Part shown: positions 39,358 through 49,199 of the stretch, in pieces | Position numbering within the stretch: position 1 is the first letter of the stretch | Layout: every line of letters begins with the position of its first letter | Position numbers and translations under genes: made by a program | Assembly (NCBI RefSeq): GCF_000170895.1 | Contig: NZ_ABCS01000062.1 | Span: 1 to 61,810, forward strand | Direction: 5' to 3' | DNA: 61,810 nucleotides | Source: Plesiocystis pacifica SIR-1 | GTDB lineage: Bacteria > Myxococcota_A > Polyangia > Nannocystales > Nannocystaceae | Notes under the pieces: model-generated | The model's input: the letters and a program-made list of their open reading frames with translations, nothing else | Databases searched by the model: none | Told to the model about the DNA's origin: nothing

Positions 39358-41991
39358 ATGGCGAAGCGTTGGCGACAGCAAGACTGGGAGCGGGAGCTCG
39401 AGCGCCTCGAGCAGCAGGCCTCGGGCAAGCGCGCCCCCGCCAAGCCGCCCCGGACCTTCGGCGAGCGGGTGCTCGGCGTCGTCCGCCTCGCCCGCCACCC
39501 GATCCGCGCCGGCGCCATGGCCATGGCCGGCCTCGCCCTGGCCTGGGGCATGGCCACGGGCTCGGGCCTGGTCGCGGTCATGCTCGGAGCCGTCGCTGGC
39601 GTCGCCCTCGGTGAGCTGCTCGCGCGGACCTCGAGCCGACTGATCACCGTGCTCCTCGGCCTCGCGGCGGGCTGCGCCCTCGCGTGGTGGGCCGCCGACC
39701 GCATCACCCACTGGCGCATCATCCCCGCCCTCGTCGGCCCCGGCGCGGCCCTCAACCTCAGCTCCCTGCTGCGCTTTTTCGTGATCAGCCTGACCGCCGT
39801 GGGCGGGCTGCGGACCCTCGCGGCGCGCCACCCCGCCCTCGTCGGGCTCGAGGTCGCGGCCGTCGGCGCGAGCGTGGCCGCGATGTTCGCGACCCACCGC
39901 GACGGCGTCATCGCCCGACCCCTGTGGCTGTCCGACTGGGCGTGGCAGCACGGCTACGATCCCGCCGACGTGCTCTTGAGCGTGGGCGCGGTCGCGGTCC
40001 TGGTCCTCGCCGGCCTGCTCATCGCCGAGTCCGAGCGCCGCGTCAGCCTGGCCTCGCTGGCCGGCATCGCCGTGGTCGTCTTCCTCGAGCTCAGCCTCTT
40101 GTCCCTCGAGGGCCTGCCCGAGCCCCAAGCCAACAGCGACCTGGGCCTGACGGAGTCGCAGATGGGCGACCCTCCCAAGCCCACCGAGGGCGGCGGCCGC
40201 GGACCCGGAGCTGAGGAGCCCGACCCCGACGACGCCCAGGGCGGCCAGGGTCAAAAGCCCGACAAATCCGAGCAACAAGGCGGCGGTGGCGGCCAGCAAC
40301 AGCAGCAAGAGCAAGGCGGCGGCCAGGGCCAGCAGCAGCAAGAGCAGCAGGGCGGCCAGCAGCAACAAGAGCAGGGCGGCGGCCAGGGTCAGCAGCAAGA
40401 GCAGCAGCAGGGCGGCGAACAGCAGCAGCAACAGGGCGAGCAGCAGCAGGGCGAGCAGCAACAGGGCGGCCAGCAGCAGCAGGGCGAGCAACAACAGGGC
40501 GAGCAGCAGCAGCAACAAGAGCAGCAAGGCGGCGGCGGACAGTCCGAGCAGGAGGACCAGTCCGAGCAGCCCCAGCTCGACGGCGAGTTCTCCGAGGGCA
40601 CCGCGCCCGCGCCCATGGCCGTGGTCCTGCTCGGCGACGACTACAGCCCGCCGATGCAGTCCTACTACTTCCGCCAGGACGCCTGGTCCCACTTCAACGG
40701 CTCACGCCTCCTCGCCCCGCGCCGCCCGGACGTCGACCGCGACATCGTGCGCCGCTTCCCCGCGCGGCCCGTGGACGTCGCCGAGCTGCCCCCCAGCGAG
40801 GCCCTCGCCGACGAGCTGCTGACCCAGGTCCACACCGAGGTCGTGCTCCTCGCCAAGCACGCCCAGCCCTTCGCGCTCGAGTCCGCGACCGCGATGAAGC
40901 CCGAGCCCAACCCCAACCCGGCGCGCTTTTTGAGGGCCTACAGCGTCGTCTCCCTAGCCCCTGCTTGGGAGCCAGAGCAGCTCGCCGGGCGCGACGCGGG
41001 CAACCCCGAGTGGACCGACGCGCAGCTCGAGTTCTACACCCGGCCGTCCGACGACCCGCGCTTTGGCGAGCTCGCCCAGGAGATCATCGCCGAGCTGCCC
41101 GAGTCCCGCCGCGGCGATCCCTTCGTCGAGGCCCTCGCCGTCAAGCTGTGGATGGACGAGCAGCTGACCTACTCCACGGCCGAGCGCCACGCGGGCGTGC
41201 CCGACCCCACCGCCGACTTCCTGTTCGGCAACCGCATCGGCTACTGCGTGCACTTTGCCCACGCCGCGGTGTTCATGTGGCGCAGCCTCGGCATCCCGGC
41301 CCGCGTGGGCACGGGCTACATGGTCACCGAGGATCAGCGCCGCGGCTCGACCATCGTGATCCGGGGCGGAGACGCCCACGCCTGGCCGGAGCTCTACCTC
41401 GACGGCGTCGGCTGGGTGATCCTCGACATCTCGGCGGCCGAGAACCTCGACCCGCCGGGGCAGCCCATCGCCGAGGACCTCACCGATCTGCTCGGCGACA
41501 TGGCCCGCAACGAGACCGACGAAGAGGGCGAGCGCGCCGAGGGCCCCGTCGAGCGGCGCAGCTTCGGCCGCGACCTGGGCCTGGCCGTGCTCAACTTCAT
41601 CGTGCTCTTCCTGGCCTGGCTCTACCTGGTCAAGATCTGGCGCCGCGTCGCGCCCCGCTTCGCCCGGCAGCGCAAGCTGCCCGCGGTCAGCTACCGCGCC
41701 GTCGTCGATCGGCTCACCGACGCCGGCCTGACCCGGGCCTACGGCGAGACCCGCGAGGCCTTCGCCCGCCGCGTCGCCAAGCAGGTCCCGAGCCTCGCCG
41801 GGCTGACCTCCATGCACGTCGCCGCGCGCTTTGGGGACCCGCGCCGGGAACTCGGCGAGCGCCCCGAGTTCGACCCCCAAGTCTGGGAGAAGGGCCTGCG
41901 CGACATTCGCGCCGAGCTCCCGCTGTCCATTCCGCGCTGGCGACGCGTGCTTGGAGTGTTGGACCCGACGACGGCTCTTCGGGCGCGCTAA
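39358..41991 (+). CDS. Transglutaminase-like membrane protein with Gln/Gly-rich loop
   Basis: 877 aa. About six transmembrane helices (50-250), a periplasmic Gln/Gly/Glu low-complexity stretch (about 295-405) and a transglutaminase-like domain (about 560-700). The catalytic triad is C630 (GYCVHFAHA), H674 (GGDAHAWPEL) and D690 (WVILDI). A last transmembrane helix (about 745-765) and a C-terminal cytoplasmic helical domain follow. This is the usual partner of DUF58 and MoxR; the family may crosslink or cleave envelope proteins. The 110-residue Gln-rich insert is unusual in length. Confidence 0.9.
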   Translation: MAKRWRQQDWERELERLEQQASGKRAPAKPPRTFGERVLGVVRLARHPIRAGAMAMAGLALAWGMATGSGLVAVMLGAVAGVALGELLARTSSRLITVLLGLAAGCALAWWAADRITHWRIIPALVGPGAALNLSSLLRFFVISLTAVGGLRTLAARHPALVGLEVAAVGASVAAMFATHRDGVIARPLWLSDWAWQHGYDPADVLLSVGAVAVLVLAGLLIAESERRVSLASLAGIAVVVFLELSLLSLEGLPEPQANSDLGLTESQMGDPPKPTEGGGRGPGAEEPDPDDAQGGQGQKPDKSEQQGGGGGQQQQQEQGGGQGQQQQEQQGGQQQQEQGGGQGQQQEQQQGGEQQQQQGEQQQGEQQQGGQQQQGEQQQGEQQQQQEQQGGGGQSEQEDQSEQPQLDGEFSEGTAPAPMAVVLLGDDYSPPMQSYYFRQDAWSHFNGSRLLAPRRPDVDRDIVRRFPARPVDVAELPPSEALADELLTQVHTEVVLLAKHAQPFALESATAMKPEPNPNPARFLRAYSVVSLAPAWEPEQLAGRDAGNPEWTDAQLEFYTRPSDDPRFGELAQEIIAELPESRRGDPFVEALAVKLWMDEQLTYSTAERHAGVPDPTADFLFGNRIGYCVHFAHAAVFMWRSLGIPARVGTGYMVTEDQRRGSTIVIRGGDAHAWPELYLDGVGWVILDISAAENLDPPGQPIAEDLTDLLGDMARNETDEEGERAEGPVERRSFGRDLGLAVLNFIVLFLAWLYLVKIWRRVAPRFARQRKLPAVSYRAVVDRLTDAGLTRAYGETREAFARRVAKQVPSLAGLTSMHVAARFGDPRRELGERPEFDPQVWEKGLRDIRAELPLSIPRWRRVLGVLDPTTALRAR

Positions 41992-42007
41992 CGAGCTACA
42001 AAGAGGC

Positions 42008-43165
42008 TCAGCCCGGCACCAGCAGCCCAGCCCCCGCGATGGTCTGGGCCACGTAGTCCGCCGGCGAGGTCGCGCCGTCCTCGGCGATCATCCACCACTG
42101 CTTGCGCAAGCTGCTCAGCAAGTTGGTCCGCTGCTCCTCGGTCATGTCGGGCAAGCGCTTCAACCAGTAGCGGACCTTCTTGGCGTCGAGCTGGGGGGCC
42201 CGCTCGATGGCGGCGACGAGGGTCGGGAACTGCTCGCGCAAAGCCGGATCGATCTTCGCGGCCGCCCCGGGCTCCGAGGGCTTCGGCGTGAACCGGCGCA
42301 GGATCTCGGCGTAGCCCTCGAGCGCCTCGGCGGACATCAGGCCCATGGCCAGGGTCCAGCTCGGGTCGCTCGCGCTCTGGAGCTCGATGAGCACGACGAG
42401 CTCCTTGGCGAGCTCGAGCTGGCCCTCGGCGACGAACACGGGCGCGGCGTAGGCCTGGACGCAGCGCCGACCGCAGGCCTCGCCCACGCCCGCGCTGCAC
42501 ATGGCCTCGGCGACCTCGTCGGCGCGCTCGCCCTGGCCCGCGGCGCAGTAGCTGGCGGCGAAGGTCGAGACCACGGACGCGGTCGGGGCGAGGACGAGGG
42601 CCTCGTCGGCCCAGCCCAGGGCCCGCTCGTCGCAACTTCCAGCGGCGCAGGCCAACCAGGCCGCGGACGCGCACCCGCGCACGTCGTGGTCGGCGCAGGC
42701 AGCCTGGGCCACGGCGCTCGAGCTCGGCGCGTCGGCGACGGGGCAGGCGAGGAATTCCCCGGCTTCGCAGCTGGCCTTGGCCTCCTCGGGCGAGGCGCCC
42801 AGGCGCAGGCCGCAGGCCGTGGGCGAGCCGAGCTCGCAGGCGCGCCCGAGCAGGATCTGGGCCTGCTCGAGGTCCGCGTGGGTCCGCCCGAGCTCGGTGC
42901 AGGCCACGGCGCAGCCCGACTCGCACTCGCGCTCGAGGCCGCCGCGCGCCTCGGCGTAGCTCGACGCCAAGCTCTCGAGGTCGGCGCTCGACTGGCTCAG
43001 GCGCTGGTCTCGAAAGGCCGCGATCATGGTGGGCGCGCACGCGCTGGGCTTGGACGAGCCGCCCTCGCCCGCGCCCTCCCCCGGGCTCGCCGAGCCTGGC
43101 CCCGGATCACAAGCGAGGCTGCCGACGAGACCCAGAGCGAGGAGGGGGAGTGCGCGTCGACCCAT
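42008..43165 (-). CDS. Cys-rich Sel1/TPR-like lipoprotein
   Basis: 385 aa. Lipobox SLAC (about C19), a Gly/Ser/Pro linker, then a Cys-rich helical region with Sel1-like repeats (GCAVACTELGRTHADLEQA, ACELGSPTACGLRLG), then a C-terminal helical domain without Cys (about 250-385). The start 43165 has AAGAAGGG just upstream and gives a proper signal peptide; an ATG 6 codons earlier is possible. Function unknown; repeat proteins of this type mediate envelope protein contacts. Confidence 0.75.
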   Translation of the reverse strand: MGRRALPLLALGLVGSLACDPGPGSASPGEGAGEGGSSKPSACAPTMIAAFRDQRLSQSSADLESLASSYAEARGGLERECESGCAVACTELGRTHADLEQAQILLGRACELGSPTACGLRLGASPEEAKASCEAGEFLACPVADAPSSSAVAQAACADHDVRGCASAAWLACAAGSCDERALGWADEALVLAPTASVVSTFAASYCAAGQGERADEVAEAMCSAGVGEACGRRCVQAYAAPVFVAEGQLELAKELVVLIELQSASDPSWTLAMGLMSAEALEGYAEILRRFTPKPSEPGAAAKIDPALREQFPTLVAAIERAPQLDAKKVRYWLKRLPDMTEEQRTNLLSSLRKQWWMIAEDGATSPADYVAQTIAGAGLLVPG

Positions 43166-43243
43166 GACCCTTCTTACCAGCATGGAGCCACGGACTGCTA
43201 CGGCCGTGAACGCGCACGCTCGAACTCACTCACCCTCTCGGCG

Positions 43244-43858
43244 TCAGGGCTGGCAGGCCGGTTGGTTCTTGGCCAGCAGCGGCTGGCAGTCCAGGGGCGT
43301 CTCGAGGCCGACGCAGTCGAGGGCCGAGAGGCAGGCCATGTACTCCTCGAAGGCCGCCCCACAGGCCTCGCCATACTGGGCGTAGTAGCCAAAGCTGAGG
43401 TTGCACTCGTCGAGGGACTCCCCGAAGTACTGGCTCCCGTAGCACTCGGAGACGAGCTCGGCGTAGGGCGGGCAGGCGTCGCTGTACGCGGGCTCGTCGG
43501 TGTCGGCCACACCCACGCCGTCGTTGTCGTCGCTCGAGCCGTCCCCCGTCGAACCGGTCGATCCCGTGCCCATGTCGGTCCCGCCAGTGGACCCCATGTC
43601 GGCCCCGCCGGTCGTGCCCATGTCGGTCCCGCCCGTGCCCATGTCGGTCCCGCCCGTCCCCGCGTCGGTCCCCATGTCCGTGGACCCCCCCGTCCCCGCG
43701 TCGGTCCCCGCGTCCGTGCTGCCCTCGGCCTCGTCGGCCGTGCCCACCTCGGCGCCCTCGTTGCCGGGGGTCGGGATCGGGGGCAGCTCGTCCTCGGAGC
43801 AGGCGAGGCTCAAGGGCGCGGCCAGGAGAAAGAGCAGGTTTCGCGTCGAGGGATCCAT
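43244..43858 (-). CDS. Lipoprotein with Gly/Thr/Asp/Met repeat linker
   Basis: 204 aa. Signal peptide ends LSLAC (C20). Residues about 45-110 are tandem repeats built on G-T-D-M-G-T-G units, followed by a Cys-containing domain of about 80 residues (CPPYAELVSECYGSQ, CNLSFGYYAQYGEAC). Function unknown. Divergent from the MoxR gene, 198 bp away. Confidence 0.72.
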   Translation of the reverse strand: MDPSTRNLLFLLAAPLSLACSEDELPPIPTPGNEGAEVGTADEAEGSTDAGTDAGTGGSTDMGTDAGTGGTDMGTGGTDMGTTGGADMGSTGGTDMGTGSTGSTGDGSSDDNDGVGVADTDEPAYSDACPPYAELVSECYGSQYFGESLDECNLSFGYYAQYGEACGAAFEEYMACLSALDCVGLETPLDCQPLLAKNQPACQP

Positions 43859-44056
43859 GGCGATCGCGCCGAAATGGCGGGGTCATGGTAGCAGGCGCCG
43901 GGAATCGAGCGGTGACCCCGTGCGTGTGTGAGGAGGCGCCCCAGCCCGCGGGAACGCCCCGCTCGCGGATTTGCCTGGATGTTCGTCCGGGTGCCCCCTC
44001 CGCCCCCACCTGCTACTTTCCCCGAGCAGCCACCGCTCGCCCCAAGGCACTCTCGC

Positions 44057-45232
44057 ATGGCCGCGACCATCACCGTGACGACCGCCGACCTCTCCCCCGC
44101 TCCCTCCGTGGCCCCAGCGGCCAACCTCGACGCACCCGACTCGGGCCTGGGTACTGGTGCTGGTGCTGGTGCTGGCGCTGGCGTCGGTCCCGATGCCCAC
44201 CGCGAGCTCGACCAGAGCGAGCACATCACCCACACCCTCGCACCCCCCATCGACACGGTCGAGGGCGCCGTGTCCGTGGTCCAGCGCCTGCGCGATCGCC
44301 TGCGCCTGGCCGTGCGCGGACGCGACGAGGTCATCGAGATGATCATCGTCGCGCTCTTGGCCGACGGCCACGTGCTGCTCGAGGACTACCCCGGCTCGGG
44401 CAAGACGACCCTGGCCAAGGCCCTGGGCGACTGCATCATCGACGACCAGCCCCACGACGGCATCGTGACCATCCGGCGCATCCAGTTCACGCCGGACCTG
44501 CTGCCCAGCGACGTCACGGGCACGACCATCTTCGACCCCAATACCAACCGCTTCTTCTTCCGCCCGGGCCCGATCTTCGCCCACGTCGTGCTCGCCGACG
44601 AGATCAACCGGACCTCGCCCAAGGTCCAGTCGGCCCTGCTCGAGGCCATGGCGGAGAAGCAGGTCACCGTCGACAACCGCACCCGTCAGCTCGACGAGCT
44701 GTTCTTCGTCATCGCGACCCAAAACCCGCTGGATCTGGCCGGCACCTTCCCCCTGCCCAGCGCCCAGCTCGATCGTTTCCTGTTCAAGATCGTCATGCGC
44801 CACATCGACCGGGCCTCGGAGCTCGACGTGCTGGCGAGCATCAAGAGCCGGCGCTCGGGCGCCGGGAAGGACCTGCCCCGGGTCACGCGCACGGAGATCG
44901 TCCACGCCCGCGAGGTCGTCGAGGATCAGGTCTTCGTCGCCGACGCCATCCGCGAGGCCCTGGTCGACATCGCCAACGCCACGCGCCAGCACGAGCAGGT
45001 GCTCCAGGGCGTGTCGACGCGCTCGCTGGTCCTGATGATCCCCGCGCTCCAGGCCCGGGCGCTCACCCAGCAGCGCACCTACGTCAGCGCCGACGACGTC
45101 GACGTGCTCAGCACCCTGGTGTTCGGCCACCGCCTCGAGCTCGCCCCCGGGGCCGAGGGCATGGCCGCGGTCATCCACGAGTGCAAGGCCGACGCCCTCG
45201 AGCGCCTGGCCCGGCTCAGCCTCCAACGGTAA
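44057..45232 (+). CDS. MoxR-family AAA+ ATPase
   Basis: 391 aa. Walker A PGSGKTT (K116), Walker B VVLADEINR, sensor ATQNP (about 226-230), and the MoxR-type RTSPKVQSALLEAMAE segment. A Gly/Ala-rich low-complexity N-terminus of about 70 residues precedes the AAA core. MoxR proteins act as chaperone-like regulators with DUF58/VWA proteins. The DUF58 and transglutaminase genes lie 3-7 kb upstream, separated by two opposite-strand lipoprotein genes. An uncharacterised membrane protein follows 11 bp downstream. Confidence 0.94.
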   Translation: MAATITVTTADLSPAPSVAPAANLDAPDSGLGTGAGAGAGAGVGPDAHRELDQSEHITHTLAPPIDTVEGAVSVVQRLRDRLRLAVRGRDEVIEMIIVALLADGHVLLEDYPGSGKTTLAKALGDCIIDDQPHDGIVTIRRIQFTPDLLPSDVTGTTIFDPNTNRFFFRPGPIFAHVVLADEINRTSPKVQSALLEAMAEKQVTVDNRTRQLDELFFVIATQNPLDLAGTFPLPSAQLDRFLFKIVMRHIDRASELDVLASIKSRRSGAGKDLPRVTRTEIVHAREVVEDQVFVADAIREALVDIANATRQHEQVLQGVSTRSLVLMIPALQARALTQQRTYVSADDVDVLSTLVFGHRLELAPGAEGMAAVIHECKADALERLARLSLQR

Positions 45233-45243
45233 ATGGATGCGTC

Positions 45244-45837
45244 GTGAAGCCCGCCACGCCCCGCGTCTCCGACGACCGCGCCCGGCTCCGGGCCGGCCGC
45301 GTCTCGGTGGCCGTGGCCGCGGCGCTGGTGCTCATCGGCGCGCTGCGCTTTGCGACCGACACCCTCCACGAGCTCGACCCCGAGTACTGGCGGGCGCTCG
45401 AGGGCGGGCCGCTGCGCTACCTGGTCCGGGCGCCCAGCGACGGCAGCCTGGCCGGGGAGCTCAACGCACAATTTTTCAAGTTGTTGGCCATGCCCGCCGG
45501 GCTGGGCCTGGTGTGGCTCGGCTACCGCTTTGGCTCGGGCACCCTCGAGACCAAGGCGGCGCAGTTTCGCGATCCGGTGATCCGCGCGGTGTGGCTGGGC
45601 AGCTTCCTCGCGGGCTTCACCCTCATCGAGCTCGAGAAGCAGTTCCACATGCTCGGCATGGGCACGATGATGCTCGAGGGGGAGCGGGCGTGGCTCAACC
45701 ATGTGATCCACGTGGTCGGCTTTGGCCTGGCGTGGATGCTCGGCTCGGTGCTCGCCTTCGAGCCCCTGCGCCAGGGCGAGCTGGAGCTCGAGCGCGAGCT
45801 GGACGCCCTGGTCTCCCAAGCGGAGGCGAAGCCATGA
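45244..45837 (+). CDS. Hypothetical membrane protein
   Basis: 197 aa from a GTG 11 bp after moxR. Three to four hydrophobic segments (about 22-38, 80-97, 118-128 and 152-172), with a periplasmic-looking loop between the first two, and a charged C-terminal helix. No family recognised. Its position between moxR and the TPR gene suggests a role in the same envelope system. Confidence 0.75.
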   Translation: MKPATPRVSDDRARLRAGRVSVAVAAALVLIGALRFATDTLHELDPEYWRALEGGPLRYLVRAPSDGSLAGELNAQFFKLLAMPAGLGLVWLGYRFGSGTLETKAAQFRDPVIRAVWLGSFLAGFTLIELEKQFHMLGMGTMMLEGERAWLNHVIHVVGFGLAWMLGSVLAFEPLRQGELELERELDALVSQAEAKP

Positions 45838-45872
45838 TCCGCGTCGTCCGAGCGCTCGGAGGCCAGCCGTGA
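45834..45872 (+). other. 12-codon ORF bridging two genes
   Basis: ATG at 45834 overlaps the upstream stop (ATGA) and its TGA overlaps the downstream start (GTGA). It encodes MIRVVRALGGQP. It may let ribosomes reinitiate across the 31-bp gap rather than make a functional peptide. Chance is possible. Confidence 0.3.
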
Positions 45873-48139
45873 AGGCGTGGCGCGCCCGCTGGGAGCTCCG
45901 CCGCCAGGCCGCCCTCGCGCGCCTGTTCGGCGTCGAGCGAGGCGCCCGGGAGCTCCGCCGCGCCCGCTTCGTCGGCGCGGGCTTGGGCGCGCTGGTCGGC
46001 TCCGTCGGCCTCGGCGCCCTGGTCCTCGCCGCCCCGCCCAGCGGCGGCCCTGCACCTGGCGCGCCCGTGGCCCTGGGCGCCGCGAAGGACTTCCAGCGCA
46101 CGCCGGCCGAGGACGAGGTCTGGGTGCTCTACCACGAGGACAAGCTGCTCACCGCCCGGCGCAAGGTCGAGGCGCTGCTCGAGGACGACCCCGACTCCAT
46201 CGTCGGCCACTACATCCTCGGCCAGGTGCTGCGCCGCGCCGAGGCCTCCCTGCCCCGGGCCATGCGCGAGCTCGGCAAGGCCCGCGAGCTCTACGAGCGC
46301 AAACACAGCCCCAACGTCACCAACGTCCAGAGCACCCCCTGGCTGCTCCACCGCGACATCCTCTACGCCGCCCAGGCCTGCGCCGGCGAGCTCGAGCGCC
46401 ACGAGTACCAGCTCGACCTGCTCGACTACCACGACTCCCTCTACGACCCGCGGCTGACGGCCGAGCACGCCTGGCCGCTGATGCTCAGCGGCGAGTTCGA
46501 GGAGGCGCGCGAGTACGCCGAGAAGGCGACCAAGAGCCGCGACGCCTTCCAGCGCTCCCTGGGCCGCAACGCCCTGTGCGCCATCGAGGGCGAGGCCGGC
46601 ACCCGGACCGAGCGCTTCGCCGCCTGCCTCGAGGCCTACGATCACGCCGCCGAGGTGGCCAAGGGCGACGACCCCTTCTCGCGCCCCGACGAGCTCAGCT
46701 CGACCACGGTCCACGCCTACAACGCCGCGCTCGCGGCCATGAGCGTGCTGCGACCCGACGAGGCCGAGCGCCTGGCCAAGGCCGGCGCGGCGCGCATCGA
46801 GTTCACCCCCGCCAACCCCTGGCGCCTGCTGGTCCGCTTCTACACCGACCAGGGCCGGGGCAGCGACGCCGTCGAGGCCCTGCGCGAGATGCAGGCGTGG
46901 CGGCGCAAGCAGCCGCCCAACCTGCGCGAGCAGGCCCGGGGCGAGACCGACGCTGCGTTCGCGACCCTGCTGCTCGTCGCGGGCGAGACCGAGACCGGGC
47001 TGCGGGTCATCGACCGGGCCATCGCCAACCCCGACCGCCGCGGGTTGACGACCTCGTCCAAGGAGCAGACCCTCGGCGCCCACGCCCTGCTGCGCGTCGC
47101 CCTGCGTCGCAGCCACGCCGAGGCCGAGGCCGAGCGCGCCGTGTGGTCGGGGACCGCCGAGGCCCTCGACATCCGCACCGAACAGGCCCGCCGGCGCATG
47201 CAGGACTGGGCCGACGCCGAGCGCATCCGCGGGGTGCTCCACGACGACGACGTGCTGCGCCGGACCTTCCGGCCCTACGTCGCGGGCGGCCTCGAGCCCG
47301 TGCCCACCTGGCTGCTCGGCGACCTCGTCGACATCCTCGGCCCCGGGGTCGTGTCCGTGGTCCTCGACGACGTGCGCGCGGTCGAGGCCGGGGGCAAGGT
47401 CGGCGAGCCCCTGTCGGCGACGGGCGGCGGCGCCCTCGAGCCCTACCTCGACGCCCTCGAGGCCGAGATCGCCCTGGCCCGCGGGCGCGAGCGCGAGGCC
47501 CTGAGCCGGGCCGAGTCCGCCCTCGAGAGCCTGCCCGAGTTCGAGTCCCTGCTGCGCGCTCGGGTCGAGGCCGTCGCCGCCGAGGCGGCCCTCGAGCTCG
47601 GCAAGGAGCGCGAGGCCCTCGGCCTGCTCGCCTCGGCCATGCAGCGCGACGCGGGCATCATCCGCCGCCGCGGCCTGGCCCTGCCCGCGACCCTCGACAT
47701 CGAAGCCAGCGGCCCCGTGGCCCAGCGCGTCGTCGACCTGCTCGACGACTCGCCCCGCTTCGACTGGGGCGGCGCCGGGAACTCGCCGGGCTTTCGCGTG
47801 GCCGTGCAGGGCTCCGAGCGCAGCGTCGAGGTCTGCCTGCTCGCCCCCGAGGGCGGCGTGCTCAGCTGCGCCAGCACCCCGCCCGAGCCCGGCACCGAGG
47901 CGGGCGAAGGCGCCGGCCCGGTCCGCGAGGTCGATGCCGACGGCGAAGCCATCGAGCTCGACGACGACGACTACGCGGCGCTTACCGTCGAGGCCTTCCA
48001 CCGCCAGGCCTTCGCCATGGCCGTGGGCCTGTCCAACGTCGACCTGGGCTCCCTCGACGGCACCGCGACCATCGCCGAAGAGGCCGCCCGCGAGCGCATG
48101 CACGGCCTCCTCGACCAGATGGCGGCGGACGAAAACTAA
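45869..48139 (+). CDS. Large TPR-like membrane-anchored protein
   Basis: 756 aa from GTG 45869. A short cytoplasmic basic N-terminus, one transmembrane helix (about 30-52), then helical repeats of TPR type (EDKLLTARRKVEALLEDDPD, AMRELGKARELYERKHS, and others). An acidic C-terminal segment (about 670-710) contains EAIELDDDDYAAL. No enzymatic motif. Fits the TPR partner often coded near MoxR/DUF58 sets. Start chosen to match the coupling arrangement and the end of the bridging ORF. Confidence 0.8.
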   Translation: MKAWRARWELRRQAALARLFGVERGARELRRARFVGAGLGALVGSVGLGALVLAAPPSGGPAPGAPVALGAAKDFQRTPAEDEVWVLYHEDKLLTARRKVEALLEDDPDSIVGHYILGQVLRRAEASLPRAMRELGKARELYERKHSPNVTNVQSTPWLLHRDILYAAQACAGELERHEYQLDLLDYHDSLYDPRLTAEHAWPLMLSGEFEEAREYAEKATKSRDAFQRSLGRNALCAIEGEAGTRTERFAACLEAYDHAAEVAKGDDPFSRPDELSSTTVHAYNAALAAMSVLRPDEAERLAKAGAARIEFTPANPWRLLVRFYTDQGRGSDAVEALREMQAWRRKQPPNLREQARGETDAAFATLLLVAGETETGLRVIDRAIANPDRRGLTTSSKEQTLGAHALLRVALRRSHAEAEAERAVWSGTAEALDIRTEQARRRMQDWADAERIRGVLHDDDVLRRTFRPYVAGGLEPVPTWLLGDLVDILGPGVVSVVLDDVRAVEAGGKVGEPLSATGGGALEPYLDALEAEIALARGREREALSRAESALESLPEFESLLRARVEAVAAEAALELGKEREALGLLASAMQRDAGIIRRRGLALPATLDIEASGPVAQRVVDLLDDSPRFDWGGAGNSPGFRVAVQGSERSVEVCLLAPEGGVLSCASTPPEPGTEAGEGAGPVREVDADGEAIELDDDDYAALTVEAFHRQAFAMAVGLSNVDLGSLDGTATIAEEAARERMHGLLDQMAADEN

Positions 48140-48254
48140 GCGCCGGCTCCGTGACTTTGGCGCGATCGTTCAAGCGCCGCTTCGGCCCAGGATTTACCTT
48201 CGATCTCGGCCGATGCCACGCACACCCGCACCGACGACGCCCGCGCAGGGCACG

Positions 48255-49199
48255 ATGACGAGCCAGGCCCTCACGGCCGTGGTTCGCTCGGCCGCCGCCG
48301 CGCGCTTTCCAAGCCTGGATCTCGACGGCCTCGACCGCTTCGACAAGGTCTCCCTGCTCGAGGCCGTGGCCGAGGCCGCCGGGTGGCCCGCCGTCGTCGC
48401 CCTCGGCCGGGAGCTCCGCGCCCTCGAGCAGCAGCCGGTCATCCGCGCGCTGCTCCAGACCCCCGAGCCCGAGGCGATCGTCGAGCGCTGGCTCCGGCTC
48501 GAGCGCTTTGGTCACTCCCGCAACCGCACCGAGCTCCTGGCCTGCGAGCGCAGCGGCGAGCTCGTGCGCCTGACCCTGCGCCACGTCGCCGTGGACGGCG
48601 GCGCCATCGTGGCGGTCAACGATCTCTTCGTCTGGGGGCTGTTCGTCGCCCTCATGGAGAGCGCCGGCTTCGAGGACATCGAGGCCGCCCTGCCCACCGC
48701 GGACGCGGCGGCCCCCTTCGTCGTCCACGGCCCGAGCCCGGCTCCCCGCGACGCCGCGCTCCCGAGCGACACCCACACCCTCGCGCTCCAGCTCCGCGCG
48801 CCCGCGCAGCCTCTGCCCATCGAGGTTGCAAACGACGAGTCCGCGCCGGATGCCGCCCATGCCCGGCTGGCGGCCCTGCTGCGCCGCGACCTGCTCGCCT
48901 CGTGGACGGTCCAGGACGCGGCCCGAGCCCTCGGGATGTCGGCGCGCTCGCTCCAGCGCGCGCTCCAGGGCGAGGGCACGCGCTTTTCGAAGGTCGTGCA
49001 CCAGACCCGCGTCGACGCGGCCCAGACCCTGCTCACCTCGACGCCGCTCGAGCTGTCCGAGATCGCGTTTTGCGTCGGCTTTGCCGACCAGGCCCACTTC
49101 GCGCGCACCTTCCGGAGCCTGTGCGACGTGCCGCCCTCGGCCTACCGCGAGGTCGCAGCCGCGACCACTGGGGTCGAGGCGCGCGGAGGTCCGCGATGA
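48255..49199 (+). CDS. AraC-family regulator
   Basis: 314 aa. N-terminal AraC-type ligand-binding-like domain (about 1-190), then two HTH motifs (about 215-310): TVQDAARALGMSARSLQRAL and LSEIAFCVGFADQAHFARTF, ending VPPSAYREV. The ATG at 48255 has AGGG about 5 nt upstream; an in-frame ATG at 48213 would add 14 low-complexity residues. It overlaps the SDR gene by 4 bp (ATGA), so the two are coupled and it probably controls it. Confidence 0.9.
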   Translation: MTSQALTAVVRSAAAARFPSLDLDGLDRFDKVSLLEAVAEAAGWPAVVALGRELRALEQQPVIRALLQTPEPEAIVERWLRLERFGHSRNRTELLACERSGELVRLTLRHVAVDGGAIVAVNDLFVWGLFVALMESAGFEDIEAALPTADAAAPFVVHGPSPAPRDAALPSDTHTLALQLRAPAQPLPIEVANDESAPDAAHARLAALLRRDLLASWTVQDAARALGMSARSLQRALQGEGTRFSKVVHQTRVDAAQTLLTSTPLELSEIAFCVGFADQAHFARTFRSLCDVPPSAYREVAAATTGVEARGGPR

